NCBI GenBank assembly: GCA_033398695.1
Contig: CM065810.1
Location: forward strand, 140,459,215 to 140,523,214
DNA: 64,000 bases
Origin: Orobanche coerulescens
Lineage: Eukaryota > Streptophyta > Magnoliopsida > Lamiales > Orobanchaceae
Direction: 5' to 3'
Part shown: positions 35,988 through 49,058 of the stretch, one piece after another
How positions within the stretch are numbered: position 1 is the first letter of the stretch
How the letters are laid out: every line of letters starts with the position of its first letter
Notes under the pieces: model-generated
Told to the model about the DNA's origin: nothing
What the model saw: the letters and a program-made list of their open reading frames with translations, nothing else
Database searches by the model: none
Made by a program: the position numbers and the translations under genes

Positions 35988-38404
35988 TGTAACACCCCAA
36001 ACTAGGCGGATATTACAGTGCCGTGGACCCCCGACTGGGACCCACCAGGCGAATGAGAATGAATGAATTACACAGGTAAATGTAGTACCGAACCACATTA
36101 CAACATCAATTACTCCGATGAGGAGTTTTATACAACACACCCAGGATTAAATAGAATACATGTGTATTGTATGTGACGATAAAATACACAACGCTGAATG
36201 AAATGAGTGTTCAAACGGAATGTCTGCAGCGGAATAAATAAAGGAAACATAAATGATCAATAAATGATCAACAGATCGGGGCCCCTACTAGTATCACTGA
36301 CTCTCGCCGTCATCGTGCTCTCCCGTGCCTTAGCCTTGCCATGACTGAAAAACAACATCCCCAACGGCCGGCCATACGTAACAACAATCCTCAAGGGTTG
36401 AAAATACACAATCATGATATATCTAAAATTATGAATTATTCTCACAAACATACGGAATCAAACATGCTATATGAATCGACTAATCAAGACGGCTCAAAGG
36501 AATGGCGCCACACTACGTCCGGATGGAAATGTGTCCGTGCACAAGCCACCAACGATCAAACACGCGTGGTCTTGTACCTAATCGGGCCTCACGAGCAATC
36601 GACTCGTGCACACCCAATGTGAGGCCACCAACCAACACACGACTATAATGTGCCCGACATGAAAATCCTACACATACCAATCGGCACGCCAAGATGACCC
36701 TAATGCCACAATATGACAAAAGTGACAATGAAAATGAATAATGACTCACCAAGATTGAATGATGGTGAAATGAATGATAGCTCAATGAAATGATCGGAAC
36801 CGCTGCTCCTTATGATCGAGGTGATTAATTGACAATGACGAGTTTTTGATACGTTAATACAATGATGAATGAGTTATGATTATGAATGAACAACAACAAA
36901 AGGAATGAATATCCTTTTAACCGAGTAAGAATTAACTTACACAATACCGATGATGAATGTCCGTCCACGAACAACGTCCTAAATGAAATGTCGGTCGCTC
37001 GAACAACCTTGAATAACACAATTACCAATAATCCGATCATTACGCAAATCAAAAACGATCATAAACGACTCAAACGTCGACACAACGATATCCGAGCTCG
37101 AATGAATCGAAACCAACTCCAAGATGAGTATTTCAAACCATCAAAACACTTTCAAGGATATCAATAATCCAATAGGAATCCATAACTCATGATTACAACA
37201 ACATCAATCGGAAAATCCCCAATTAACCGAAGTCAACCCCAAGGGTTCTTGAAATAATTCCGAAAATAACCCTTAAATCCGTAGGAATATGTTTATACAA
37301 GTTAGATAATCCATAACTAACATATTCCAATGATAATCCAAGCTTACACGAAGAAATCGGAAGGAAAACCCCAAAAATCCGAAATTCTAGATCCAAGAGA
37401 TTAATACCTTTGATTCGATGTGATGAAGATGATGAAATGATGATCAATCCGAAAGGTGAGCTTGAAGATGATGATTGATGATTACACCTCGAAGAATCCT
37501 CCGAATCGCTCGAAATCGCCGTAAATACCGAAGGAATGAAATGAGATGAAAATGACGAACTCGACTAAACTGTCCCAATTCATACTCACCCAGGTTAGCG
37601 TGCGCTAGCCCTGTGCATAGCGTGCGCTAACGAGTAATTTGGGTAGTCCAAGACCCACCGTCCGAACACGGTAGCGCGCTACGTACCTCTTTGTAGCGTG
37701 CGCTACGGCCATACTACTAGCATGCGCTAATATCCATTGTTAGCGTGCGCTAGCGAAATATTTGACGCCAAGATCGGAGTCCGTAAAACCATCCGCCTCC
37801 GATCTAACCTCGATAGCGTGCGCTACAACCATTATTTAGCGTGCGCTAATATATCGATGCGACGCTAACAACAATGCATAGCGTGCGCTATGAATAAACC
37901 GGCATGCCCAAAGAGCCACTGGACTCAACCTGATTCGCCCCTAGCGCGCGCTACTCCACACATATAGCGTGCGCTACTACAACACGTTAGCGTGCGCTAC
38001 TTACCACTACGTAGCGTGCGCTACATTTAATCTCACCTGCAGTCCAGTACCTTCTGGACTGCAGCCAAGGTAGCCTTAGCATGCGCTAAAGCTGAGCGGT
38101 AGCGTGCGCTACCTATACCCAATTAGCGTACGCTAAAAGGAGTATGTAGCGTGCGCAACTCCTCAAGCTCAGCTTGCAACGAAAATGAAAATGATGATAA
38201 ACACGGCACGAAACTCCAATCAGATTAGTGATGAATGACGATTGATACACGATACAATTACTCTGGATGATGAATACCATGACTGAATATGAGTGACAAA
38301 TGATCAATGATGAATGAGATTACTGAGTATCAATTACTGAATGATAATTACTGAGTGATAATTACTGAGTGATAATTACTGAATGATAATTACTGGGTAT
38401 TACA
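35988..38404 (-). mobile_element. Duplicated LTR A (third copy)
   Basis: It runs from TGTAACACCCC to GGGTATTACA over 2417 bp and is followed by ACGTC at 38405-38409. The palindrome array lies at 37596-38159. The TATA box seen in the other copies is changed (minus strand TATGAATT instead of TATAAATT near 37590), which should weaken this promoter. Confidence 0.92.
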
Positions 38405-38660
38405 ACGTCTAACAAAGTTAAACGGACTTACGGGAAACTCGAAACAGCAGTTTAGAACGAGATTCGCAAGAATCGAACTCAAGTGCGGAAAAGTCGCTGA
38501 AAAGCACGAAACTCAACAAAAAGACACCGAAACAAACTCGGATGTCAAAAAGTGTAGAATTAATCATTCTCAGGGTGACGAAACGGTCTCAAGCGAGTCG
38601 TCAAAATGGACTTCCGCCAAAAATAGAAAATTACCGGAAATCAAAATTACGGGTATTACA
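38405..38660 (-). mobile_element. Element B 3' LTR tail (second copy)
   Basis: Bases 38410-38660 are 251 bp long, the same as 54944-55194 in the intact LTR B, and end GGGTATTACA. Confidence 0.92.
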
Positions 38661-41600
38661 TTCTACCCTCCTTAAAAGAAGTTTCGTCCCGAAACTTAAA
38701 ACAAGTAGGGAGAAGAAATATCCCGTCAGGAAAAACTCGACGAGATACACAAGAACCGAAAACTTACGCCCAAACGGCGAATCATCAATATAGAACACAA
38801 CAATACATTACCCGAAGGTAAACCAAACCAATGCCGAAATGGATACGAATCACAATGCCCGAAGGCTCCAACGGAAAATACCGATACATCACAATGGCCT
38901 GAAAGCCGAACAGCCCAAAGCTGTATATCACGATGGCATGAAAGTCGAACAGCCCGAAGCTGTAAATCATCACAATACAGATCTCAAAGAAACAAACCTG
39001 ACTGTCGGACATACCCCTTGGCGTATGAACAACCAGTCGCAAATCGTCGGACATATCCAATACAACATGGGTTACGAACGACCAAACAATAAGGCTCAAG
39101 AGGGACGTCACAGTACGCCCGATCCGGAAATGTGTCCGTGCACATGTCCACCCCGTATACGGAATCCAGAATATACGTGTGACAATGTGCCTAATTAGCC
39201 TCACGAACTACGTCTCGTGTGCACGGTCCAATGCGGAAACATCCACTCATGACCATCGTGTGCCCGGCTAAAATCCTACACATAACTAGTCGGCACGCAG
39301 ATATGATTCCAGATATGCCACGATACAACATGACAACAAAACTCAAAGGATAACATATCCAATACGAATCATGCGACTCACCAAGTGAACGATGATGCGC
39401 GAATAATGAAAGATCGACACGACCAACAATATCCAAAACAACCATCCTGGGATCAAAATGCGGAAACATCCACTCATGACCATCGTGTGCCCGGCTAAAA
39501 TCCTACACATAACCAGTCGGCACGCAGATATGATTCCAGATATGCCACGATACAACATGACAACAAAACTCAAAGGATAACATATCCAATACGAATCATG
39601 CGACTCACCAAGTGAACGATGATGCGCGAATAATGAAAGATCGACACGACCAACAATATCCAAAACAACCATCCTGGGATCAAAATCCCTAAGGACGATT
39701 GACACGAGCTATAATCGCAACACAACAATCTGGGAATCCTCAACCCTCAACGATCACAAAATTACCGAGTTCACAGGAATAATAGTGTGTTGCCGTGAGT
39801 CGGCCAACACGACAATAATAATTCAACGGATGGGAACTATCATCGACAGTCCCAATTCAATACTTCGATTACCGTAGAATGGCCAATCGATAACAACGAT
39901 ACAACGGATGGGAATTAACTAGATAATCCCAATTCAATACCTCGATTACCTTAGAACGGTCAATCGATAAACAATGATACGATAGAATAGATGTCTCGGC
40001 GCCTTAAACCGACCACCGAAACAGAGAGGATGAAATAATATATCAGACGCCTTCAATCGGCTAATGCAACATCATAGCAACAGTTCCAATTCGATAATAA
40101 CGATTCAACGATGCCTCACAATGCCATTAATCGTGAACAATAATAATCGATACATCGATACCGCGAACCGTCTATCGACAACATCAGTATCAAAAAGAAT
40201 CTCAATGCCTTAAACTGGTCATTTACGAACAACAGTAACATTTGGCGTAATTTGCCGACGGGTGTCGTATCAAACAATCCCCTGATATCAACAAGCTCAT
40301 AAAGAGACCAAGTCTCGAAATGATACACACATTCGTACACCTACATGATAACATTAATCTCATTAATTAGTACAAGTATAAAACTTGCCTCGATATCAAT
40401 ACAACGACTGTTACCAATTCAGTTAATTCCGTCTACGAGTTCCTCAGTCCCGTCCAAGATAGTTACGAACTCTTCAACCTCAACCGTAACACAACAGTCA
40501 TAATCCACGATCAAACATCATATCTTATTGTAAAACGAAGTATTAATAATCAACGGGTTCGATGACGATCAATATCAATACAACAAGGCCACAACTCATC
40601 GGTTCCACAATATCTCGATTAAACATAGTCTGAATTATCCAACTCAGACCTTCACGAATCCATGTCCACAACACGAGCCGAAATCCGATGATCATATCAG
40701 CAACCAATTCGGACCAATAATAAGGGTCTAAATGTTATCGATTCCAAACTCAATTCCTAAATACGAATTGACAAGGCTCCGTTCTCGTAAATCTATCGTT
40801 AAAATTTACCTATGACTATCATTGATTCGAACCATCTAACTGGTTCAAAACGATAGATAATCATATTAAAAAGGTTATCAAATAATCCGATCATTCGACT
40901 TGAACATTTGCTCCATACGTATGGGCTTCCAAATTCAGAGATGAATAATAGTCTCATCAAACTCATAATCACATTCGTATTCTTATACGAATATTATTTC
41001 AAACATATAATTTAGCTCTAGATATGAATATTCCATATTCATTTTCAAAACATCAACACTTATAAATTTTCATCACCTCGTATAATTCAAGAGTTCTTCA
41101 AGAACATGAAATATCCGAAATCACGTTCAGAACAACATATCCGAGGTATATATATCTCCATGTTACCACTTTCTTCATCATGCCATTCATACAACCTCAA
41201 GAATCGAAACAAAACCATTATCATCATATGAAGAAAATGTTAATAATCATATAAACATTCGAAATCTCTTATTACAATTCCAATAAATCTCATATAACAT
41301 TATCACATGATGATCCCAACATGCTCCCTCCCAAGTAGTAATCCTTTAAAAAAAAACGAACCACTATCAAGGGGATACGAGGATTACCTTGTATGGACGA
41401 ACCACGAACAAGAATATTCGAACTCCATTCCAAGAATCATCAAAACTTCAAGAGCAATACTTAAATCTGGGCTCTCCATCTTAATCTTGTTTAAGAGGAT
41501 TATCTCTCAATGTTTAGGAACTTCAAGTACTTTCCAAGGCTCTCTCTATTGACTGAAGGAAGGAGAATGGACAAAATGCCTCTCAGCACTCGTTTATCCT

Positions 41601-41752
41601 CTTATAAAACACATCACTAGTGCGCGCTAGACTTTATGTTTAGCGTGCGCTACAGATCTAGCGTACGCTATCCTTCCTCGATAGCGTGCGCTATCGGGCA
41701 GTCCAAAAGCTACTGCATTGCTTCGAAATTCATCTAACGTATGTAATGCCCA
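38661..41752 (-). mobile_element. Element B interior: polypurine tract, then LTR-like sequence without pol
   Basis: A polypurine tract (38661-38678) is followed by AAGTTTCGTCCCGAAACTT. From about 39100 the sequence resembles the R/U5 part of LTR A: GTGTCCGTGCACA, CCTCACGA.CTACG-type words, CGTGTGCCCGGC, ATCCTACACATA and GTCGGCACGC. Near 41600 there is TTTTATAA on the minus strand, followed by palindromes of the U3 type. I read this as an old, partly decayed LTR ('E') lying inside B and continuing at 51492 beyond element D. No pol domain is visible. Bases 39700-41300 show no feature beyond LTR-like non-coding sequence. Confidence 0.6.
39231..39685. repeat. Tandem duplication, unit 227 bp
   Basis: ATGCGGAAACATCCACTCAT starts at 39231 and 39458. 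Both units run to ATCCTGGGATCAAAAT and are nearly identical, so the duplication is recent compared with the surrounding decayed sequence, or it is an assembly artefact. Confidence 0.92.
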
Positions 41753-44162
41753 TGTAACACCCCGAGATATTCGGAATAATTACAGCGCCGCAAACCCTTT
41801 AAGTAAGGATTTACAAGGCTAATTTAAAAGAAATGTAAATATAATCCAATCGTACAACTGAAGTTCAAAATACAGATTTGGTTCAACTGATCCAATGAGT
41901 TAACTTATACAACCATATCGAAATGACATTATTAAAACAGACGTACTCGAGTACTAAATGAACCAAGAAGACAAATCACAATAACAATAAACATCAACCA
42001 CATCACTGAGCCATTTCATCGTCCTGTCGGTACTGTGGTTGCTTCCCCGCTCCTCGGCTACCTGAACATCAAAACAATGTCCACCCCCGAAGGGGTTAGC
42101 AAAACAATGCTAGTACAAGTATCATAATACATAAATCATCAGTGTATCATAAAACATGCAAAACGGACTTCCGTCATCGGAATCCAACGATGCGAATCCT
42201 CACGATTCCATCAACACAATACAGGGTAATCCAGCGATCCAGCGCCCTTGGTATAGATCCCCATGATGATCCCGTCGGACCAACGCATGGTGGAAAACCC
42301 GTCCAGCGATCCAGTGCCCTCAGCATAGATCCCCATGATGATCCCGTCGGACCAACGCATGGTGGACATTCGATCCAGCGCCCTCAGCATAGATCCTCAT
42401 GATCCCCTCGGATCATTTATACCATAAACCAATCAATTATGCATACATATATGCATTACAATATGTTCATCAATACGAACAATTAACAACGAATATCACG
42501 AGAAATTACAGAAATACATCTCATATTTGACAATATGAACAAAACCATAAGCATGATCAAGGTTCCAATATAAATCAAACTCAACATATGATACTTGCCT
42601 CGAAAATGGCAAGAATGGAAATACTCCAACAAATGACACGCGTCCGTATGTCACCGCCCCTCGATCGTCCCCTATGAAAGGCTCGGACCTAAGAAATAAT
42701 AAATAATTCCTCTCAATTCGTACGAACGTCTAACAATCCGGTTTACGGCCGCAAGCTCTAAAAATGAATTCTGTCTGAACTACTTAGCGCGCGCTACGTA
42801 CTCTACGTAACGTGTGCTAAGCTTGCCCGTTAACGTACGCAAATGACCAGGTTTAGCGTGCGCTAGCTGTGTAATCGACATCTTCTCGAAACGATCGCCT
42901 CGCTCGATGATATAACGTACGTTACGTATCCAACGTAGCGCACGTTACTCATTCCCGATAGCGCACGTTAATATATGCATCTTAGCGTGCGCTAATCGTG
43001 CATGTCAGTCACTACTGGATAGAATTTGAGCTAAAGGTGATGAAAAGTCATGAAATCCTCAGTGTTAATACATGCCAACTCCGTGCATATCATGCTCATA
43101 CGGTTTATGAAAGATCTTTATGGATTAAATGACTACGAGACACAAGGATACGTATCATCATTATTACACCATAATTTATCTTGATCTTCAAGAAAATATC
43201 CTAAGTTCAATTCATTCCAAGTCCCAAAACATATGATCCCTTACGCAAAACATAAGAACTAGGTAATCTCCATACACTGGACATGATCGGTTCTGAAGAT
43301 ACAAAATATGCTTAGGAGTCCACATACTAAAAAGGTTCAATGGATCATACGATGAATAAGTGCCGAAGCGTCAAAATATCCTTCTAACACATGATGATCG
43401 ACTATTAACGAATTTAACTGACTAGATAAACATGATCAAACGTCCTTCAGAATACTACTAATATTGGTGAAGAATCACCTACCTCAAAGTAGTGAAGAAC
43501 AAGGAGGAAATTCGAAGCAATCCAACGCCGAAGGTTTGAACACCAATCCTTCAATGATCTACAATCTTCAACACGAGCTAGGATGCCGGCAAGAAGTGTT
43601 TAGGATGAAGAGAATGTCTTTCTAAGTTAAAGAATTCGAATGGGGGAGTGAAAAATCTGAAAATATGAAAAAGGATGCTGTCCTATATATAGAAAACGGT
43701 TATTAGCGCGCGCTAGTCCATATTCATAGCGTGCGCTAACGGCTATTTGAAACGTTACTGATTTCACTGTACTCAGCCTTTAGCGTGCGCTACCCTCATG
43801 CGAGTAGCGTGCGCTAACACGTTGACTTGGATTTTTCCCGAAAGCCGTCCAGGTTCATCCCGACACAATCCGACCAAGATCCCCGGCCTGATCTCACCTA
43901 CCACACGTCTCAATCATATTGACCATGTATAGCGTGCGCTATGGTTCCTTCTTAGCGTGCGCTATGAATCCAAGTTAGCGTACGCTACACTTAGATGATA
44001 GCGTGCGCTACAAGCGCAGAAACATAATTTATAAATCTCATTCATGAAATCATACGCTCAACTACACCGGATAATGAAATACGGAGAATAATACTCAGAT
44101 CAAAGTGCAACAATTACAATATCACAAGTTCCAAATACATATCAGAAATCTCGGGTATTACA
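41753..44162 (-). mobile_element. Element D 3' LTR
   Basis: It begins TGTAACACCCCGAGATATTC and ends TCGGGTATTACA. The TATA box CTATATATAG is at 43683-43692. Palindromes lie upstream of it (43703-44012) and, unusually, also downstream (42784-42994). A 72-bp repeat occupies 42228-42412. Confidence 0.94.
42228..42412. repeat. LTR D tandem repeat, about 72 bp, two and a half copies
   Basis: The unit contains ATCCAGCG, CATAGATCCCCATGATGATC, CCGTCGGACCAACGCATGG and a TGGA end. Its partner in the other LTR is at 49556-49740. Confidence 0.9.
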
Positions 44163-44180
44163 TCCTTCCTCCCTAAAAAG
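44163..44180 (-). other. Polypurine tract of element D
   Basis: On the minus strand this reads CTTTTTAGGGAGGAAGGA, directly before the 3' LTR. Confidence 0.78.
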
Positions 44181-44197
44181 AAGTTTCGTCCCGAAAC

Positions 44198-45649
44198 TTA
44201 AGATGAAAACAACTCCGGATATCTAGTCTTCATACTGTCCTCCGTTTCCCAAGTGGCCTCTTCAACTCCGTGTCGTGACCATTGTACTTTAACCAAGTGT
44301 ATTGGTTTATTCCTCAATTGTTTGATCCGACTCTCAAGTATCTTGATTGGTTTCTCTTCGAAGGTGCCGTCATTAGCTATCTCGATCTCGTCGAAATCAA
44401 TGACGTGACTGGGGTCCGGTACATACTTCCGCAATTGGGATACGTGAAACACATTGTGAACGTGACTCAGCGATGGCGGTAAGGCCAACCTGTATGCTAA
44501 ATCCCCAACTCTCTCTAGGACCTCAAATGGCCCGATATATCTTGGACTTAGCTTACCTCTCCTCCCAAAACGGAAAATCCCTCGCGTAGGAGACACCTTC
44601 AATAGTACATGGTCCCCAACGTCGAACTCTAGAGGGCGACGACGTACATCTGCATAAGACTTCTGTCGACTTTGGGCAGTCAACAGTCTCTCTCGAATCA
44701 AAGCTATCTTCTCTTGAGTCTGAACTATCAATTCTGGTTCCGTCCCGATCAAATCCGAAGAATCATCCCAGCAAAAGGGTGATCGGCATCTTCTCCCGTA
44801 CAAAGCTTCGAATGGTGCCATCTTAATAGAAGCATGCCAACTATTATTGTAGTTGAATTCAATCAATGGCAAATGAACTTCCCAATCAGTTGACCAATCC
44901 AAAGCACAAGCTCTAAGCATGTCTTCTACTGTTTGTATAGTCTTTTCGGACTGACCGTCCGTTTGGGGATGATAAGCCGTGCTAAAGTTGAGCTCAGTCC
45001 CCAAAGCCCTGTGAACTGCCTTCCAGAAGTGCGACACGAAGCGACCATCTCGATCCGAAATAATGGTCTTCGGCGTCCCATGCAATCTGACTATCTCCGC
45101 AATAAATACTCGCGCCAATCTCTCGGGTCCTCATGTATCTTTAATTCCTAGGAAATGAGCCGACTTGGTTAGTCGATCAACTATAACCCAAATCATGTTC
45201 ATTCCCGTTCTAGTCCTTGGCATACTGGTGATGAAATCCATCGAGATATCCTCCCACTTCCACTCGGGGATCGGAAGCGGCTTTAACATTCCGGCAGGTC
45301 GCTGATGTTCAATCTTAACCTGCTGACAAGTCAAACACTTCGAAACGTACTCTGCTACGTCCTTCTTCATATTCCTCCACCAGAAGTTTTGTTTTAGATC
45401 CTTATACATCTTATTGCTGCCCGGGTGGATAGAATAAGGTGCACTATGAGCTTCTTTCAGAATTGCCCGTCTCAAATCATCATCATTGGGAACGCAAAGT
45501 CGACTCTGAAATCTCAGAACTCCATCATCTTGTATCACGAATCCTGGGGCTTTTCCTTTCTTTACTTCGTCACATAACCGAAGGATCAGAGAATCGTTCA
45601 ACTGCTTAGATTTGATCTCCTCGACTAGTGATGAAGTCAGTTCCATCAC
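44198..45649 (-). pseudogene. Element D integrase with chromodomain-like tail
   Basis: From 45649: linker, zinc region (KEAHSAPYSIHPGS, CLTCQQVKIEHQRPAG), the first catalytic Asp in WKWEDISMDF, the second in SDRDGRFVSHFW and the third acidic residue in HPQTDGQSEKTIQTVEDML. Then follow the region with RGKLSPRYIGPFEVLERVG and the end VKVQWSRHGVEEATWE, then RYPELFSS. The frame is open except for one TGA at about 45131-45133, where related elements have TGG (Trp in TWGPER). Both halves are in the same frame, so a single G-to-A change explains it. This is nearly intact. Confidence 0.92.
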
Positions 45650-46335
45650 ATATAGTTGCCCTTGGATTCTTGGTGCCCATACTTCAATCCCTTCGCGGAT
45701 CAGTTCCCGCTGCTGGTTTGGGATGTAAGTGCTTTCAACACTCGAAGAGAAACAGGTTTACGGCTCAAAGCATCGGCTACTACATTTGCTTTACCCGGAT
45801 GGTAGAGAATCTCCAAGTCGTAATCCTTGATCAATTCCAGCCACCTTCTCTGCCTCATGTTTAATTCTTTACATTTGAAAATATACTTGAGGCTCTTATG
45901 ATCTGTAAATATCTGACAATGAGTGCCGTACAAATAATGTCTCCAAATTTTCAATGCAAAGACTACAGCTGCTAGCTCCAGATCATGAGTCGGGTAATTA
46001 ACCTCGTACGGTTTCAATTGCCGAGAAGCATAGGTAATCACCTTATCCTTTTGCATCAACACACATCCCAGACCCTGATTTGAAGCGTCACTGTATACCA
46101 TGAATCCATCAGTCCCATCTGGTAATGCTAATATAGGTGCTGTCGTCAGTCTCTTCTTAAGTTCATCAAAACCAGTCTGGCATTTCTCATCCCATGTAAA
46201 CTTTTGAGTTTTCTGTAACAGCTGAGTGAGCGGGCGAGCAATTTTGGAAAATCCCTCTACAAAGCGGCGATAATATCCAGCAAGTCCTAGGAAACTCCGG
46301 ACTTCTTTCACGTTATTAGGAACTTCCCATTCCAA
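45650..46335 (-). pseudogene. Element D RNase H
   Basis: The order is [20 protein letters not shown], then the RNase H body with [45 protein letters not shown] and VVADALSRK. The frame leaves its neighbour pol frames at both ends: near 46370 with the RT and near 45690 with the integrase, each a single-base type shift. The residues expected at the RNase H active site are present. Confidence 0.92.
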
Positions 46336-47830
46336 GATTGCTTCGACTTTCTTGAGTCCACTGAACTCGTCGGTGATATCACATGCCCAAGGAAAGTTAC
46401 TTCCCTAAGCCAGAACTCGCATTTTGAAAGCTTTGCATACAGCTGTTCCTTCCTCAAGGTGTTCAAAACCACACGCAAATGTTCGGCATGCTCCTCTGCG
46501 TCCTTCGAATATATCAAGATGTCATCAATGAAGATGACCACAAATTTATCCAAGTATTCTAAGAATACCCGATTCATCAATTGCATGAATACCGCAAGAG
46601 CATTTGTAAGTCCAAAGGGCATCACTACAAGTTCATAATGTCCGTACCGGGACCTGAAAGCAGACTTAGGTATATCCGATTCCTTAATTCTCAACTGATG
46701 GTATCCTGATCGCAAGTCAATCTTCGAGAATACCCTCGCCCCTTGCAGTTGATCAAACAAGTCGTCGATCCGAGGTATAGGATACTTATTCTTGATCATC
46801 ATCTTGTTGAGCTCCCTGTAATCAATACACAATCGGAGGGATCTGTCTTTCTTCCGGACAAAGAGAACGAGCGCTCCCCAAGAAGAAACGCTAGGTTGAA
46901 TATAACCCTTCTGTAATAATTCCTCTAATTGCCTTTTTAACTCATACATCTCGGTTGGCGCCATGCGGTATGGTTCTCTGGAAATAGGAGCGGCTCCAGG
47001 CTCTAATTCGATAGTGAATTCCACCTCTCTCTGCGGAGGTAACCTAGGTAGTTCGTCAGGAAATACATCGGAGAATTCATTCAAAACTGGAATAGATGAG
47101 AGCTCTACTCCTTCCTCTTTCCTCATGGCATAGCACCAAAGTCCATGACATCCCTGCTTCAGTAATTTCATGGCTTTCATTGCTTTGATCAATTTTCCCG
47201 AGCATCCTGGTCTCCATCCTCGGAATAAGTGTTCAGATCCGTCATCAGCAATGATAGAAATGACTCTCTTTCGGTAATTCAGAATAGCTCCATAATGGTT
47301 GAGCCAATCGTCTCCGAGAATTAAATCATCACCGTAGATGTCAACTACAATAAGATTCGATAGCCAATCTCTCCCTCCTATAGACACGGGAAAATCTCTA
47401 GCTTCTAGGGTTCCCACAATTTTCTCTCCGCTCGGTAATCCCACAACATAAGGTTCACAATTATACAAGCACGAGATTTTCAAACGATTAACACAGTTCA
47501 AAGATATAAAAGAATGCGTAGCTCCCGAATCGAATAAGACACTAACTGGTTGCAAAAGGATCTGAATCGTACCTGATGCAACAGCTGTGTTCTGATCATC
47601 CTTCTTCATCTCGTAAATACGCAGAGGAACGGACCCAGCGCTGGATGCCTCTCTTTTCCCAACATTCTGCTGCGGGAAACCGCTCTCCTGCGTCTGGTTT
47701 ACACTAGTGTCCTTGAACCCATGCAGAGTGCGAGTACCAAAAGATCTAGTCGCATTCCCACAAAATGTTGCGCGATGCCCTTCTGTCCACACTCGAAAGC
47801 AGTCACGCAGGTAGCGAAAGCGATCCACGT
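46308..47830 (-). pseudogene. Element D protease and reverse transcriptase
   Basis: The upstream part contains the second zinc-knuckle half ([10 protein letters not shown]). The protease has the intact active site [13 protein letters not shown] and later [12 protein letters not shown]. The RT follows with [63 protein letters not shown] and the intact [10 protein letters not shown]. After FLGHVIS the frame shifts near 46370. One long open frame runs 47975-46308; its first 45 or so codons are the wrong frame of gag. Confidence 0.93.
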
Positions 47831-48837
47831 CGAACATGCCCCGCTTTGCCACAGTTATAACATTTCTTCCCTGCGTCGGAAACGGTTTGTGCTGCCCGGA
47901 ACTTCTTTCCTCCTCGAGAAGGATGCGGAGGCCTCTTGGATGAATGAAAAGAGGACTGGCCCCTGCGAGGCCCACTACTCTTATTCTCCGTGAAGTTGCC
48001 AGCCACTTTCTGCTTCTTTGCTTCCGTTGATTTCTCTACTGCCACCTCTTTCATATCATAGGCCAGCTCCTTGTCCCGATACTGTCGCAAAGTGGTACAA
48101 TCAAATCCGGACATATATTGCTGAATTTCCGGCTTTATTCGCATGTCGAAATGAAAAATCCTCTCCGCCTCGGTTCTGACCAAGTGACGCACATAAGTCA
48201 GCTGGTGATTAAAAGTCTTAATCACGTCCGTCACAGATGCTTCTGAATTTTGTGGTGAGAAAAACTCCCGGACTCGGGCCTCTCTAACTGGGCGAGGACA
48301 ATACTGCGCTTCCGTCATTAATTTAAATTCCGTCCAGTCAACATTATGCTCCTTCGGTCGAATGGCCTCCCACCAGTTGAAAGCCTCCCCTGTCAGAAGA
48401 TACTGGGCGACCGGAACCTTTCTATCGTTGGGACAGTTAATCCCCGCAAAAATCTTCTCTAATTCCTTCAGCCAGTGATCCCAAGAAAGCGTCTCAGCCG
48501 AACCGTCAAATTTCGGAGGATGCAATTTGATCACCTCGGTAAGCCATTTATCTCCCCGATTATCCACGTTATGCTGCTGTCCCATTGCCGTCTGCATGCG
48601 ATCCACAACTTGAGCAAACTGGTTTATCTGAGCAACCACCTGCTGAAGTACTCCTGGCACGTTAGGATCTGCATTATTATTTGTTGATCCCTGTTGTCCC
48701 CCGGAATGGGAATCCGTTCGGCTAGCGGTTATTTCTTGGGTAGACACCGAATCTTCTTGTCTCGCATTTCCACGTCCGCGTCCACGACCGCGTCCGCGTC
48801 CACGACCGCATCCGCGTCCACGACCTCCTCTCAACAT
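47803..48837 (-). pseudogene. Element D gag
   Basis: I chose ATG 48837 (MLRGGRGRGCGRGRGRG) over the upstream in-frame ATG at 48870, because related gag proteins start at the Gly-Arg-rich stretch. The capsid-like region has VAQYLLTGEAFNWWEAIRP and WTEFKLMTEAQYCP. The first zinc knuckle [12 protein letters not shown] is broken by a frameshift near 47830; the second half continues in the pol frame. Apart from that break gag is intact at about 340 residues. Confidence 0.9.
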
Positions 48838-49058
48838 ACTGTAAACACAAATACTCAATATCCAGGGCAAACTTTTCTAAAAGTACGTCCATCAATGTTT
48901 ATAAAACATGAATTAAATAAAACGGTAGTATTTGAGATTAGGAAACTTGCAACCACGGTCCGCACGACGATGCTGGCTCAACAGTGATGTTAAAAACGAC
49001 CAATAATCAAATAACGTAAACAGACCCAGCTAACCCGACTGCCAAGATATCCATGAAT

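Larger units (their letters stand above)
35381..39147. repeat. Right copy of the 3.7-kb direct duplication
   Basis: It contains the 5' end of A gag, the primer site, a whole LTR A, ACGTC, the tail of LTR B and part of B's interior, in the same order as 18108-21851. It continues beyond 39147 into the rest of B, whereas the left copy stops at the CACTA element. Confidence 0.9.

Noticed and set aside
44198..48870. Centromere-specific (CRM-type) retrotransposon
   Set aside because: The C-terminal region is the chromodomain type seen in Tekay/Del-like elements. I saw no CR motif, and nothing else suggests a centromere.
48694..48987. Ser/Thr/Ala-rich plus-strand ORF
   Set aside because: It is the antisense of the Gly-Arg-rich start of element D gag.
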